A DNA stretch of 64,000 bases from Phylloscopus collybita. Taxonomy: Eukaryota; Chordata; Aves; Passeriformes; Phylloscopidae. The stretch spans positions 2,852,001 through 2,916,000 of the forward strand of contig JAJNNQ010000077.1 of the NCBI GenBank assembly GCA_027886175.1. The letters are read 5' to 3'. The notes under the pieces are model-generated. The model was not told the origin of the DNA and searched no databases. It saw nothing but the letters and a program-made list of their open reading frames with translations. The translations under genes were made by a program, and so were the position numbers. Below, in pieces: positions 30,850 through 41,680 of the stretch (position 1 is its first letter; each line of letters opens with the position of its first letter).

Positions 30850-31650
30850 AAGGGTCCCAGGGGCTTTTCTGGTTAGAGTGCTTTGGAATGTTAATGAGCC
30901 TTTGGCACGAAATTCCTGAACTGAAGAGCTGAAGACTGAACAAGCCTCTGGAGAGCTAAAATCCATCAGGGAACCTCCAAGTTGCTGAGGATCCATCCTC
31001 AGCAGAGCAGATTGAAGAGATTCCAGGAGTTTCCAGCTGCTCAAGAGCTGTGAGCTCACGTGCAGGCACAGGGGCTCCTGAGGCATCTGAGGGGTCTCTG
31101 GGCTCCTGAAGATCTCTTTGGTCACACTCAGTCACAGGGGCTCTGTGGTGACATCCCAGGGGGCCTTAATCTTCCTCAGGGTCATGAGGTGACAGTCCCA
31201 GGGCTGCAGAGTGACAACAGAGGTGTCTGTACCCTGCCAAGGAGCCAATTTGTCCCAGGCAATGGCAGGAGTCCAGTGATGACATCACTGTGCTCCTAAA
31301 GAACAGCGAGGTCACCGACACTCCCAGGGGCTCCATGGGGACATCCCAGGAGTGTCCAGGCTGCCAAAGAGCTGGGATGTCACAGACACTCACAGGGGTT
31401 CCTGTCATGGGCGAAGTGGCAGCTTCAGGCAAAGTTTATTCGAGAAGCTCCTGTTGTGTCACGAGGTTCACAAAGGACCCAAACCAGGACCCCCAGGCTT
31501 TCTAAAATCCTTCTGGGAGAGGATCCTGGCAGTGCCTGGATCCAATCCCTGCACAAGGTTTTCTCAAGGATTTATATGTAAAAGATTATACAAGTGGAAT
31601 TGAACCTTTGTACAACTTTGTCCCACAACACTAAGGATGGTAAACCAGGA
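30850..31650 (+). repeat. 750-bp dispersed unit, copy 1
   Basis: Closely matches 58400-59215 (same orientation) and the reverse complement of 54665-55480. Landmarks are caggggcttttctggttag, aagcctctggagagctaaaat, gtgacaacagaggtgtctgt and acaactttgtcccacaaca. The middle carries repeated ggtgacatcccag / gatgtcac words of about 30-60 base period. No conserved protein. Confidence 0.85.
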
Positions 31651-31658
31651 GTATTTAT

Positions 31659-32345
31659 TGTGATAAATGAATATGATTTTGTGCTAACTAAATTTTAACT
31701 CAATATTTTTGAAAAAGGCAAAAGATATGTGATTAGTGTCACAAAACAAATCACATATCATTTATGGATACAGGATGTAATTTAAGTAAAACCCCAAAAC
31801 TGAATAGATCTTGGGATAATTGGAAGATGGGTCTTGAGATGGACAATTGGGATGGTTCCAGGTACAGCATTTAAGTTGTGTTTTTATTGAAGGCTTATTT
31901 TTGGAATATGATGTTGGCTAATGTAACACAAGGCTTGGGGTGCATGCACAACCTGTCAGGTTATCCAGAGAATGAGGAAGACTGTGAGCCTTAATCCAAA
32001 AGACCACCAAAAGAAGACACAAGACCCCCTAACAACAAGTGAAGCATGCACCATGAAGTACAGTGATGTGGATTTTTAGAATGGGAAATAGGAGGAAACT
32101 GAAAGGAAATATTGATGAATATGTATTAGCAGATAGTATATAAGTGTAGTCTGAATTGCTCTGTTTTGTACCTGAGGTGGGGTGAGAAGCCCTCACCATA
32201 CCCCAGTCGGTTTTGCTTCTGTCTTATGAGAACCTTAACCAGACTTAATTAGTCATTGCCAAATTTTTGTATATGCTTATTAACTTGCTATTAAAATTGC
32301 TGCTAAATTTTAAATTTGTTGTTTATTTTATTTACATTTATAACA
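31659..32345 (+). repeat. LTR of a collapsed ERV (5' LTR)
   Basis: Starts TGTGATAAATGAATATG and ends ACATTTATAACA, about 687 bases. TATA-like agtatataag at about 32137. Its 3' part (32135-32310) recurs at 32966-33190, and its 5' part recurs at 54340-54645. The paired partial copy to the right makes this the upstream LTR. Confidence 0.7.
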
Positions 32346-32800
32346 AATTTGATGCTGAAACCTGGGAACTCCAAGTCTAGGGGAAGGACAGCTAGTCCTG
32401 GGGAGGGAGCTCTCCACCATTAAGATAAGATGGTCCCAAGGCCAGACCGGGCTCCCTTGGAGGAGTTCCAATTACAATAACACACAAGCAGAAAGGCTCT
32501 CTTAAAGAGTGCTGGCTAAAGGTGGAGGTACCCATAAATCTTCTTTGTGTACAAAGATCCTTGTGAGAAAAGGAGACTGTGAGTACCACGGGGTTGGGTG
32601 GGGTAGAGGCAGGTGTGTGTCTGTATTTGTGTTTAGGTGTATGTGAAGGTGCGCTGATGACGTGAGCTCACACTCCAAGGGCCGCAGGAGTCGTGGTCCT
32701 GCAAGGGGCTCAGGCAGCTGAGGAGAGGTGATTTTATGTTTGTGTGAGTGCTTGAGACATGACCTCGTCATGAATCAAAAATAGGTGGAAATTTAGGGGA
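32346..32800 (+). other. ERV primer-binding and leader remnant
   Basis: Directly after the LTR comes TGATGCTGAAACCTGGGA, in the place of a primer-binding site; the tRNA is not assigned. The next 430 bases contain gtgaga and GT-rich (gtgtgtgtctgtatttgtgtt) sequence and no open frame of note. All of gag, pol and env are missing. Confidence 0.5.
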
Positions 32801-32804
32801 AAAA

Positions 32805-32965
32805 TTAATGATATATAATATATATTTTAATTACATAATAATAATATATAATATATATATAATATATATATTGTATAATATATAATATATAATAATAATA
32901 TATAATATATAATAACATATGTAATATAAAATACATATATATATATATATATAAATAATATATAT
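32805..32965. repeat. TA-rich simple repeat
   Basis: About 160 bases of ataatatat words including a pure (AT) run at 32935-32953. It sits where the ERV interior should be and separates the two LTR copies. The I/Y-rich frame on the minus strand is an artefact. Confidence 0.95.
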
Positions 32966-33190
32966 GGTATATAACTTTAGTTTGAATTGCTCTGTTTTGT
33001 ACGTGAGGCAGAATGAGAAGCCCTCCCTGTATCCCGGCTGGTTTTGCTTATGTTTTATCCAAAACTTTATGCAAACCTTAATCATACTTAATTTATAACT
33101 GCCATATATATATCTATATACTTCAATATATTCACTAAATTTTATTCATTTATACTAAATTGTTATTCAATAAAATTGCTGCTAACTAAA
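32966..33190 (+). repeat. partial 3' LTR of the collapsed ERV
   Basis: Matches 32135-32315 in the same orientation: tgaattgctctgttttgtac, gagaagccctc, ggttttgctt and aaaattgctgctaa are shared. The upstream 480 bases of the LTR are absent. Identity about 80% by eye. Confidence 0.75.
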
Positions 33191-33224
33191 ATAGACCTAG
33201 TTGTTTGACCTTATTTGTAAAAAT

Positions 33225-34140
33225 TCTCTGATGATGGGGACACTGCAGGGCCCTGGGGAAGCAAGGGGCCATGGTGACACTGCGGGGCCTGGTGGCACTC
33301 AGAGGAGCAGAGTGACACTGTGTACGACATGGCACCACAGAGCCAAGGGGCCACTGTGACACTGTGGGGCTGAATGGAAGCAAGGAGTCCATGGTGACAC
33401 TCTGGGCCCTGGTGGGAGCACAGAGGCCATTGTGACACTGAGGGGCCTTGTGGAACCAAGGGGCCATTGTGCCACTGCAGAACCAAGGAGAGCCTTGGGA
33501 CACCCTGGGACCCAATGGAATCAAGGGGCCATTGTTCCATTGCAAGGACTCTTGGAGCTGAGGGAACAACTGTGACCCTGTGGTGCCCCATGGAACCAAG
33601 GGTCCCTGGTGACACTGCAGGATTTTGTGTGACCAGGGCTCCTCTGTGACACTGCAGCACCAAGGAATTCATGGTGGCCCTCTGAGGCCTCATGGAACCA
33701 AGAGGCCACTGTGACGCTGCAGGGCCTTGTGGAACCATGCAGAGCATTGGGACAGAGCAGGACCTGGTGTCATGATGGGGCCATTGTGACACTGCAGGGC
33801 CCCATGGAACCAAGGGGCCAGGGTTGCTCCTCAGGGACTCCTGGAACGAAGGAAACATGTTTGACAGTGTGGTGCCCCTTGGGACCAAGAGGTCATTGTG
33901 ACCCTGTGGAACCAAGGAGACCACTGCTGCACTGCCAGACCTCCTGGAACCAAGGATCCATTGTGACCATGCAGCGCCTTGGGGGACCAAGGGACCATTG
34001 TGACACAGCAGGGACCAAGGATCCAAGGGACTTTGTGATACTAAGGTCTCCCATGGAACCAAAGGGACATTGTGATACTGTGAGGACTCATGGAATCATG
34101 GAGACCATGGTGACACTCTAGGGCCTTATGGAACTGTGGT
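33225..34140 (-). repeat. minisatellite array C, inverted relative to array A
   Basis: About 22 units of roughly 40 bases; the plus strand reads accaaggggccattgtgacac and tgcagggccttgtgga. Same family as array A on the opposite strand. Long minus-strand frames here (34062-33211) are artefacts of the unit. The array abuts a CR1 fragment at 34141. Confidence 0.9.
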
Positions 34141-34755
34141 GACACCAATTTGGCTGGGAGTGTGGATCTGCTGGAGGGCAGGAGGGCTCTGCACAGGGCC
34201 CTGGACAGGCTGGATCCAGGGCCCAAATCCAACAATGTCAGGTTGAACAAGTCCAAGTGCCAGGTCCTGCACTTTGGCCACAACAAGCCCTGCAGTGCTA
34301 CAGGCTGGGGACAGAGTGGCTGGACAGCAGCCAGGCAGGAAGGGACCTGCAGGGACTGATGGACAGCAGGTTGGACACGAGGCAGCAGTGTGCCCAGGGG
34401 GCCAAGAAGGCCAATGGCTCCTGGCCTGGATCAGGAATGGTGTGGCCAGCAGGAGCAGGGCAGGGATTCTTCCCCTGTGCTCAGCACTGGTTGGGGAGCA
34501 TCTCGAGTTCTGTGTCCAGTTCGGGGGCCCTCAATCTAGGAAGGACATGGAGGGGCTGGAGTGTGTCCAGGGAAGGACAGCAAGGCTGGTGAGGGGTCTG
34601 GAACACAGGTCCTGTGAGGAGCGTCTGAGGGAGCTGGGGTTGTTAATCCTGGAGAAGAGGAGGCTCAGGGGAGACAAGGCAGTGTCAGGGCAGAGGTTGG
34701 ACTGGATGAGGTCCAAGGTCTTTTCCCACCATGCTGATTCTGTGATTCTCTGAAA
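34141..34755 (+). mobile_element. CR1 LINE, 5'-truncated
   Basis: The plus strand starts just after the reverse transcriptase catalytic box ([18 protein letters not shown]), then VLHFGHNKP, then [20 protein letters not shown], and ends with the CR1 3' words gattctgtgattctctga (34736-34753). About 615 bases, typical of 5'-truncated CR1 copies. Frames shift near 34290, so it is inactive. Confidence 0.9.
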
Positions 34756-35232
34756 CCACCCTTGCAGCAGTTGCAGGAGGAGCCCTGGGCCTCCTCTTCA
34801 GAAGGTGCAGCAGCCCAGGTTTGTCAGCTTCTCCTCATAGCCCCAAAGCCCATCCTGTCAGTCCTGCAGAGCCTCTGCAGCTCCCCCTCATTGCCCACAA
34901 CAGGGAGCACCACAGGCAGACACAGCAGCCCAGATGTGCCCCCCTGGCCTGGGGTGCCTCTGGCAAGGGAGCAGCAGGAGGCACTGCAGGAGCCTGCAGA
35001 CAATTCCTGAAGCACTTGGAGGATGATCCTGCTCTCCAAGGAACATTTCCATGGTGCCAAGTAAGGAACTGAAATGGGGAGTGGGGCCAGAGAGGAAAGG
35101 GCAACCAGGGATGGGCTGTTTGCAGGGGAAGGAACAGGGGTGGGCAATAGGAAGGAATTTGTACCACGAAGGGTAAGGAAAACTTAGGAGAAGTAAAGTC
35201 AGGGCAGTCTGGGGGTGGCTGCCAGGCAGCCC
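34756..35232. other. no confident gene
   Basis: Ordinary to GC-rich sequence between the CR1 fragment and copy B of the duplicated block. Long minus-strand frames cross from here into copy B (35698-34835) but are not supported by any motif. Confidence 0.4.
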
Positions 35233-35874
35233 TGGCTCTGAGCAACAATGTCTGCAGTGGCACAGCAAACTCCCAGCTCATGGGAACAAATTTTCTGGCT
35301 GACTTCAGAGGCCACCACAAACTGAGGGGTTTCCCTGCTGTGGCCCAACCCTTCCTGGCCCCAGGCCCTGCTGGCATTTGTGCTCCCTCAGCTTCATCTC
35401 CCCACACCAAGCCCATGGGGGTGCTCAGGCCTGCTCTGGGCAGGGCAAACAGGGGCTCCTGAGGCAGTGCTGCCGTGGCTGTGCCTGCAAGGCTGCGGCA
35501 GCTGTGTGAGCTGGGGGAGAGGCCAGGGCTGCAGAGGGGGGATGTTGTTGGCAGGTGCATGAGGAGGCTGTGGGCCGCTGGCCTGGGGTGTCCAGCGCAG
35601 TGGGGATGGATCAGGCCCTGCTCTGCTGCTCCTTGCCGTGTGCTTGCCCAGGGCCCTTGCAGAGCCCCAGCCTTGCTGTTTGCCCCCAGCCTGCCCACGG
35701 CCAGCCTGGGGCTGCTGCCGGGGCTTTTCTCTGCTGAGCCTTGGCCTGGGCAATGTGTTGTGGAGAGAGCCTGGGCAAGGAGCCTGCAGCCCCCAGGCCC
35801 TGGCCTGAGGCCTCAGCACTGCTGCTGTGCCAGCAGTGCCCATGGCCTGTCCCTGCTGCAGCCCCGGCACTGCC
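35233..35874 (+). repeat. duplicated block, copy B
   Basis: Nearly identical to 12474-13111 and uninterrupted at the position where ERV1 sits in copy A. It continues into cacccccagccctgtgcccgg, then a cagcag-rich stretch (35920-36010), so it shows what an empty site would look like if the copies once shared more sequence. Confidence 0.85.
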
Positions 35875-36339
35875 ACCCCCAGCCCTGTGCCCGGCCCCGA
35901 GAGCACTCAGGCCCTACAGCAACAGCAGGGCCAGGAGGGCAGCGGGGCAGGGCCACGGCAGCAGCACTGGCAGCACCAAGTGCTGCTGCTGCTGCTGGCC
36001 ACAGCTGCTGTGCCAGCACTGATCTGCCCCCAGCTCTGCACACAGACATTGCTGCTGCAGCTGCAGAGAAGGGAACCAAAGGGGCATCTCTGCAGGACAC
36101 TTGGCTGGGAGATCCTTGAGTTCCTTTAAATCACCAGAGGCACAGCCCCTCATTGACACAGTTTTTGGGAACGTGAAGGTGGAGAGAAAAAAAAATAAGA
36201 AATGGCACAAACGACACTATTATTTTTTTTACAATATTGAAAAAAGAAAACAAAGAGAAAAGAACCTTCAAAATTAAACCAACAAGCAGTATCAAAGATG
36301 ACTTTTATTACAATTGATTTGCAGAAGGTGGCCAGCATT
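35875..36339. other. no gene seen; 3' side of the olfactory receptor
   Basis: CAG/CTG-rich sequence to 36120 and then AT-rich DNA with A-runs (36185-36260). It lies downstream of the minus-strand receptor gene and may hold its 3' UTR: on the minus strand, AATAAA (36304-36299) occurs about 40 bases after the stop codon. Confidence 0.45.
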
Positions 36340-37272
36340 TTAATGTTTCTGACACCATCCAGTGATCAGTCTCCACACTGCAGCCTTGAGCTCCTGGTTC
36401 CTCAGGCTGTAGATGAGGGGGTTAAGGGCTGGAGGCACAACCGAGTACAGAACTGACAGGGACAGATCCAGGGATGGGGAGGACATGGAGGGGGGTTTCA
36501 GGTTGGCAAATGCTGCAGTGCTTAGGAACAGGGAGAGCACGGCCAGGTGAGGGAGGCAGGTGGAAAAGGCTTTGTGCCGTCCCTGCTCAGAGGGGATCCT
36601 CAGCACAGCCCTGAAGATCTGCACATAGGAGAAAACTATGAACACAAAACAACCAAATACCAAACAGGCACTAACTGCAATGAGCCGAAGCTCCCTGACA
36701 TAGGATTTGGAACAGGAGAGCTTGAGGATGTGTGGGATTTCACAGAAGAACTGGCCCAGGGCATTGCCATGGCACAGGGGCAGGGAAAATGTATTTGCCG
36801 TGTTCATGAGAGCATGGAGAAAGCCACTGCCCCAGGCAGCTGCTGCCATGTGGGCACAAGCTCTGCTGCCCAGGAGGGTCCCGTAGTGCAGGGGTTTGCA
36901 GATGGACACGTAGCGGTCATAGCACATGATGGTCAGCAGGGAAAACTCTGATCCAAGGAAGAAGAAAATCAGAAAAACCTGTGAAGCACATCCCGTGTAC
37001 GAGATGTTCCTGGTGTTCCATAGGGAATTGTGCATGGCTTTGGGGACAGTGGTGAGGATGCAGCCCAGGTCGGTGAGGGCCAGGTTGAGCAGGAAGAAGA
37101 ACATGGGGCTGTGCAGGTGGTGGCCGCAGGCTACGGCGCTGATGATGAGGCCGTTGCCCAGGAGGGCAGCCAGGGAGATGCCCAGGAAGAGGCAGAAGTG
37201 CAGGAGCTGCAGCTGTCGCCTGTCTGCCAATGCCAGCAGGAGGAAGTGGCTGATGGAGCTGCTGTTGGACAT
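36340..37272 (-). CDS. olfactory receptor, family 14-like, intact
   Basis: An intronless, intact class II olfactory receptor of 310 codons, a seven-helix G-protein-coupled receptor for odorants in sensory neurons. Landmarks in order: NSS glycosylation site at residues 3-5, GNGLI in helix 1, LHSPMFFFLLNLALTDL in helix 2, the helix 3 end MCYDRYVSICKPLHY (olfactory DRY box), KAFSTCLPHL in helix 6, PALNPLIYSLRNQELKAAV in helix 7. All helices and the normal length (about 310) are kept. I chose the ATG at 37272-37270 (MSNSSS); an in-frame TTG four codons upstream is not a good start. A pyrimidine-rich acceptor (tttctccatgaacag on the minus strand, near 37298) lies just upstream, matching the usual noncoding 5' exon plus single coding exon. 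The motifs resemble the avian OR14 group; subfamily not assigned. Confidence 0.95.
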   Translation of the reverse strand: MSNSSSISHFLLLALADRRQLQLLHFCLFLGISLAALLGNGLIISAVACGHHLHSPMFFFLLNLALTDLGCILTTVPKAMHNSLWNTRNISYTGCASQVFLIFFFLGSEFSLLTIMCYDRYVSICKPLHYGTLLGSRACAHMAAAAWGSGFLHALMNTANTFSLPLCHGNALGQFFCEIPHILKLSCSKSYVRELRLIAVSACLVFGCFVFIVFSYVQIFRAVLRIPSEQGRHKAFSTCLPHLAVLSLFLSTAAFANLKPPSMSSPSLDLSLSVLYSVVPPALNPLIYSLRNQELKAAVWRLITGWCQKH

Positions 37273-37299
37273 TTGCTCTGGCAAATGGACACCTGTTCA

Positions 37300-38799
37300 T
37301 GGAGAAAGGACAGGGAAAAGTCAGCAGAGGCTGCTTTGAGCCAAACCTGGGCCATTCCCTGTAGACTGTCCCACTGTGACTCCCCCACCCCCCACCCTTG
37401 TTCCTACTCTGGGAAAACCCTCACCCAGGTCCCTGCCTGAGATCCAGTTGTGCTGTCTGAGTGTGCCAGAAGCAGCCAGGCCTGTGCGTGGGGCTCTCCA
37501 GGAGCCATCCCTGCCCTGCTGCCCTGGGTTTGTGGCCATGTGACAAAGGGACAAGGCTGAATATTCAGGATTTGTCAGGGGAGTCACTCCTAATGCAAAC
37601 AGGATTGTTGCCATCTGCACTCCCACTTCTAAAGGACATGGAGAACAGGAAGGAATTTTGGCCATTATTTTCTTGCCCACACATCATTGCTGGTTCTCTG
37701 AGGTCAGAAATCCCCAGCATCTCTGCTGCAATCAGAGTTTGCCACTGAGAGATGTGAGAGGCAAAGGATTCCCTGTGCCTTGGGCAAGGTGAGGGGCTGG
37801 ATGGGCTTGTTCCCAACTGATCTGGCTTTGCAGCTTTGGCTGCAGTCAGAGCACAGTCACACTCCTGGGTCACTCTGGGATAAACCAGACCCTGCCCAGA
37901 GCAGAGGGATCCCTGAATGTCTCCCCCTCTCCAAAGGGCTCTGGGCAAGGTCTCAGCACCCCCTTCTGCCAAGGACACTCACGGCTCCCTTGGAAAACCC
38001 AGCAGCATTTCCTCAGCTCTGGCATCTCTGCACTTCCCCGGGGCACATTCAGGGAACTGCGAGGGGCTCTGGCACAGATTTGCAGCCAGGAGGGCAGCTC
38101 AGAGCTTGCAAGGACACAGCAAGGAGATCCCTGGGTGTGCCCATGATGGGATCTCAGGGAGGGGGCTCAGCCATTCCCCTTCCCCATAGTCTGCTCTGCC
38201 CACAGCCCCACAGGTCCCAGGGAAGCTTGGACACCCCATGACCATGGCCACAGCTGCCTGGCAGCAATCCCAAGGGCAGTGCCTGACTCAGCTGCTGCAA
38301 ATGCCAGAGCCTCCCTGAGAGCACCAGATGACAGGGACAATCTCAGGGCAGTGCAGAACCCAGAGAAGATGTGGTGGGGCTGTGCCTGGGAGGGCAGGGC
38401 AGAGACAGCCGGGCACTCAGGACAGTGTTCCCGTGCCCAGCTGTGCACGGCACCTCCCACACACCCACAGGGCCCTCCTGCCCCCAGCACTGCTCTCTTC
38501 AGCCCCCTCTCCTTCCCTCAGCATCTCCCTGGGCCTGGACATTTCCCTCCTGAGAGGAGCCTTGTCCCTGCCAGCGCTGACAGAGCCCATCCCAGCCTCT
38601 GTGCCCTGGGCCCGGCCCTACAGAAACCTGCCTGTCTGCAGGGCCCTGGCTGGGGCAGGCTCTGTCTGCAGCTGGGCAAGGGCAGCTCAGGAGAGCCCTG
38701 CTGGGCCCTGCAAAGGTGGTGGTGGTGGTGGTGCTGCTGCTGTCCAGGGCTGAGGAGGGCCTGAAGGCCCTTGAGGAGCCTCCCAGCGGAGAGACTGAC
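37300..38799. other. no confident gene; 5' side of the olfactory receptor
   Basis: Presumed 5' region of the minus-strand receptor. GC-rich, with overlapping open frames on both strands and no domain. A short (GGT) run followed by GCT repeats lies at 38715-38742. The receptor promoter and first exon cannot be located by eye. Confidence 0.4.
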
Positions 38800-38908
38800 C
38801 ACCCAAAGTTACAGTGCTGGAGTCTCTGCAAATGTTCAAACATTCCTTTGATGATCCTGAGTGTCCCTTTCGACTGAGAATGTTCTGTGACTCTGTGATT
38901 ACAATTCC
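38800..38908 (+). mobile_element. CR1 3' end fragment
   Basis: Plus strand reads gagtctctgcaaatgttcaaa, then gatcctgagtgtccctttcg, then gaatgttctgtgactctgtgatt, the typical CR1 3' untranslated end. About 110 bases, strongly 5'-truncated. Confidence 0.7.
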
Positions 38909-40900
38909 TGTTCTTCTTCTCTCATCCTCCTGCTGCCTATAATCAAAAGAGGAAAAAAAACCCAAAAAGCTTTGTAACAGCATTAGAACAATAAAATAAA
39001 ACCATTACTGGAAGCTTCCAGTTGTCCCAGTGGGCATTGGGCACACCCAGCCCCTCATTTCAACAATTTATTGAGGTTGATTAATGAGGATATTTAACAG
39101 GAACATCCAATAGGAGATTTGGTTGCCCCAGTTACACATCCCTGGGTCAATCCATTGTACCAAGGGTTTCTTTGCGCCACATTTTTTTTATGACTGTTTA
39201 CACTTTGGGTAAAAATCAAAATGTTCTTCTTGTAGGTCCCCTTCCTGATAATAAGACTGCACAGTAGATCAGGAATGTAATTAGAAGGTCAGCTTATTGT
39301 TCTAAAACTTAAAAGAAAGGGTAAGAAACATGCTAGAATTAATTAAGAATTATACTTAAATAAGTATATATACTATATGTATCTATGTATATATATGTAT
39401 ACTATGCAATATATACTATAGTATATATGTATACTATACTAAGTATATGCAATAGTAGTTAAATAGAGTAAATTAAAGATTATAGTTTTATAATTATATA
39501 ATAGCAGTTAACAGAGCTACAAATATATGAAAAATGTGTAAAAAGCAAAGAATTTATTTGTGATCACCCCAACTCTCCCATCCTTCTACAAGCAGGAAAT
39601 TGAAAACACTCTCAGGAAAGCTCCTGATCTTTACAGCAATCCCAGGCTCACCTTCTTTTGGGAAGTGTCCTCCAGAGCTGTGCCCAGGCTGGTGTGGAGC
39701 TCGAGCAGCCCTGCTCCACACAGCACCTCTCAGCAGCAGCACCTGCCCTGCTCAGGGTGGCTCCTTCCCCCCACAGCTTCTCCCCAGCACTGGGAGCAGC
39801 TCCCCAGGCCGGCTGAGAGCTGTCCCTGGCAGGCAGCAGAGTCCCTGGGCCAGCACAGAGCCCTGGGCTGCAGGACCCTGCTCTGCAGGACAGCCCTGGG
39901 CAGCCCTGGCTGCAGCCCCGGCTGCTCAGCCCTGCAGCAGAGCCTGGCACAGGGAGCTGCCCTGTGCTGTGCCTGGGCTGCTGCAGCAGGGAAACCCAGC
40001 CCTGCCCCAGGGCCACATCCCTGCCCTGCAGCAGCTTGGAGATTCCTCCTGGAAGGGCCTCAGAGCTGTGGGATGTGGCAGCTTCAGGAGATCCCTGCAG
40101 GAAGTGCAGCTTATCTTCCCCCAGCCAGAGAGTGATTGTTCCCAAGGCTGTGAGGATTTCTCTTCTAGTGAGTGAGCCCAGCTCTGTGCTGCCAGTCCAG
40201 GCTGAGCTGAACCCCTCTGTGCCTGTGTGCTGTGTCCGGGGTGGCTGCAGGCAGTGCTCCAGCCCTGCTGGGCTGGGAAAAGAGTTTCTCATCAGGAGAA
40301 ATGTCTTTTTAAGCTCCTCGTGGTTGCCAGGAGCTGCCTCTGTGCATGGAGCCCAGCTCAGCTCAGCAGCACAGACACAGCACAAGGATTTTAATCACCC
40401 TCTTGGGGCTTGTGCTCAGGCCCTCAAAATCAGTCCCTAACAGGGAGATGAAGAAACCTCTCAAGAACTCCAAGTCAGAATCCAACTCCAAAGTTTCTGC
40501 AAGTTTTAATGGTCCCAGTGAGGGAAACAACAGAGAAAGTGTCCTCAGTCCCCAGGCAGAGCAGAGAACTGCAGGCAGTGATGCCAGGAGGGGACAAAGA
40601 GAAGCCAAGGCTTGGTGGCCTGGGGCACAGCAGGGTCTGTACCACCAAGGGCTGTCAGGAGACACCTTGTCCTGAAGCCCTGGGGCCTTCTGGCACAGTC
40701 CCAGCAAGGCTGGGCACTCTCAGCCCCTTGTCCTGCCCTCAGCATCCCCCTGACAGCCCAGTGGCCTCAAGGATGTGCTGGAAGGAGTCCCTGGGGAGCC
40801 CTGGTCAGGAATGGCCCTGGGGGAGGGCTCCTGAATGCTCCCAGGGACTGCAGGTTCTTCAATGGACTTCAGGTTTGGCTTTTGCCTTGGAATTTCTGAG
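38909..40900. other. no confident gene
   Basis: 39340-39440 is a TA-rich stretch (tatatgtatactata words). 39560-40400 is GC-rich with open frames on both strands (for example 40385-39648 minus) that overlap and show no domain. 40400-40900 has ordinary composition. The last part begins to resemble the tandem unit that follows. Confidence 0.4.
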
Positions 40901-41680
40901 AGGTTTCTGCAACCATGGCCTCCAATTATCTGCTGTAATTAGTCCCTTGAGAGGCTTTGTCAGTAACAACACTCAGTGGGGCTCATTAATGCTTCAAGGT
41001 ACTTCAGGTTTTTGAAGGTACTTGGTATTTCCCTTTTAAATCTGATTCTGTGAGAAAGATTGTTCAATCCTGGCCCCAATTATCTGCTTTAACAAGTCCC
41101 TTGGGATTCTTAGTCAGTAAAAACACTCAGTGGGGCTCATTAGTACTTCAGGGTACTCAAAGATTCTTAAAGAACTTTTTTTGACACTGAGTCTGAGAAG
41201 TTTGTGAAATCATGGCCTCCAATTATTTACTTTAACAAGTCCCTTGGGATTCTTAGTCAGTAAAATCACTCAGTGGGGCTCATTAATACTTCAGGGTACT
41301 CAAAGATTCTTAAAGAACTTTTTTTGACACTGAGTCTGAGAAGTTTGTGAAATCATGGCCTCCAGTTATTTACTTTAACAAGTCCCTTGGGATTCTTAGT
41401 CAGTAAAATCACTCAGTGGGGCTCATTAATACTTCAAGGTACTCAAAGTTTCTTAAAGAACTTTTTTTTGGCCACTGAGTCTCTGAGAAGTTTTTGTGCC
41501 ATCCTGGCCTCCAATTATCTGCTTTAATGAGTCCCTTGAGACCTTTGCACCTACACTCAGTGGGGTTCATTAATACTTTGAGATACTCAAAGTTTTTAAG
41601 ATACTTTGGATTTTCTTTCCCACACTGAGTCTCTGAGAAGATTTTGTGCAATCCTGGCCTCCAGTTGTCTCCTCCAAGGA
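40900..41680 (+). repeat. 144-bp tandem repeat, about five units
   Basis: actcagtggg(g) recurs at 40971, 41125, 41268, 41411 and 41555, giving periods of 154, 143, 143 and 144. Units share ggctcattaatacttca, aagaacttttttt, actgagtctctgagaag, tcctggcctccaattat and aagtcccttggg. Central units are about 95% alike, outer ones more diverged. A further decayed unit may extend to about 41860 (ggggctcattagga). Confidence 0.95.

Noticed and set aside
32831..33085. I/Y-rich minus-strand frame
   Set aside because: Encoded by TA dinucleotide repeats.
33211..34062. 283-codon minus-strand frame
   Set aside because: Minisatellite array C artefact, same residues as array A frames.
39648..40385. 245-codon minus-strand frame
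   Set aside because: GC-rich stretch with competing plus-strand frames of 191 codons; no motif.
40900..41680. Possible CRISPR-like array
   Set aside because: Units are contiguous 144-bp tandem repeats without unique spacers, in a vertebrate context.
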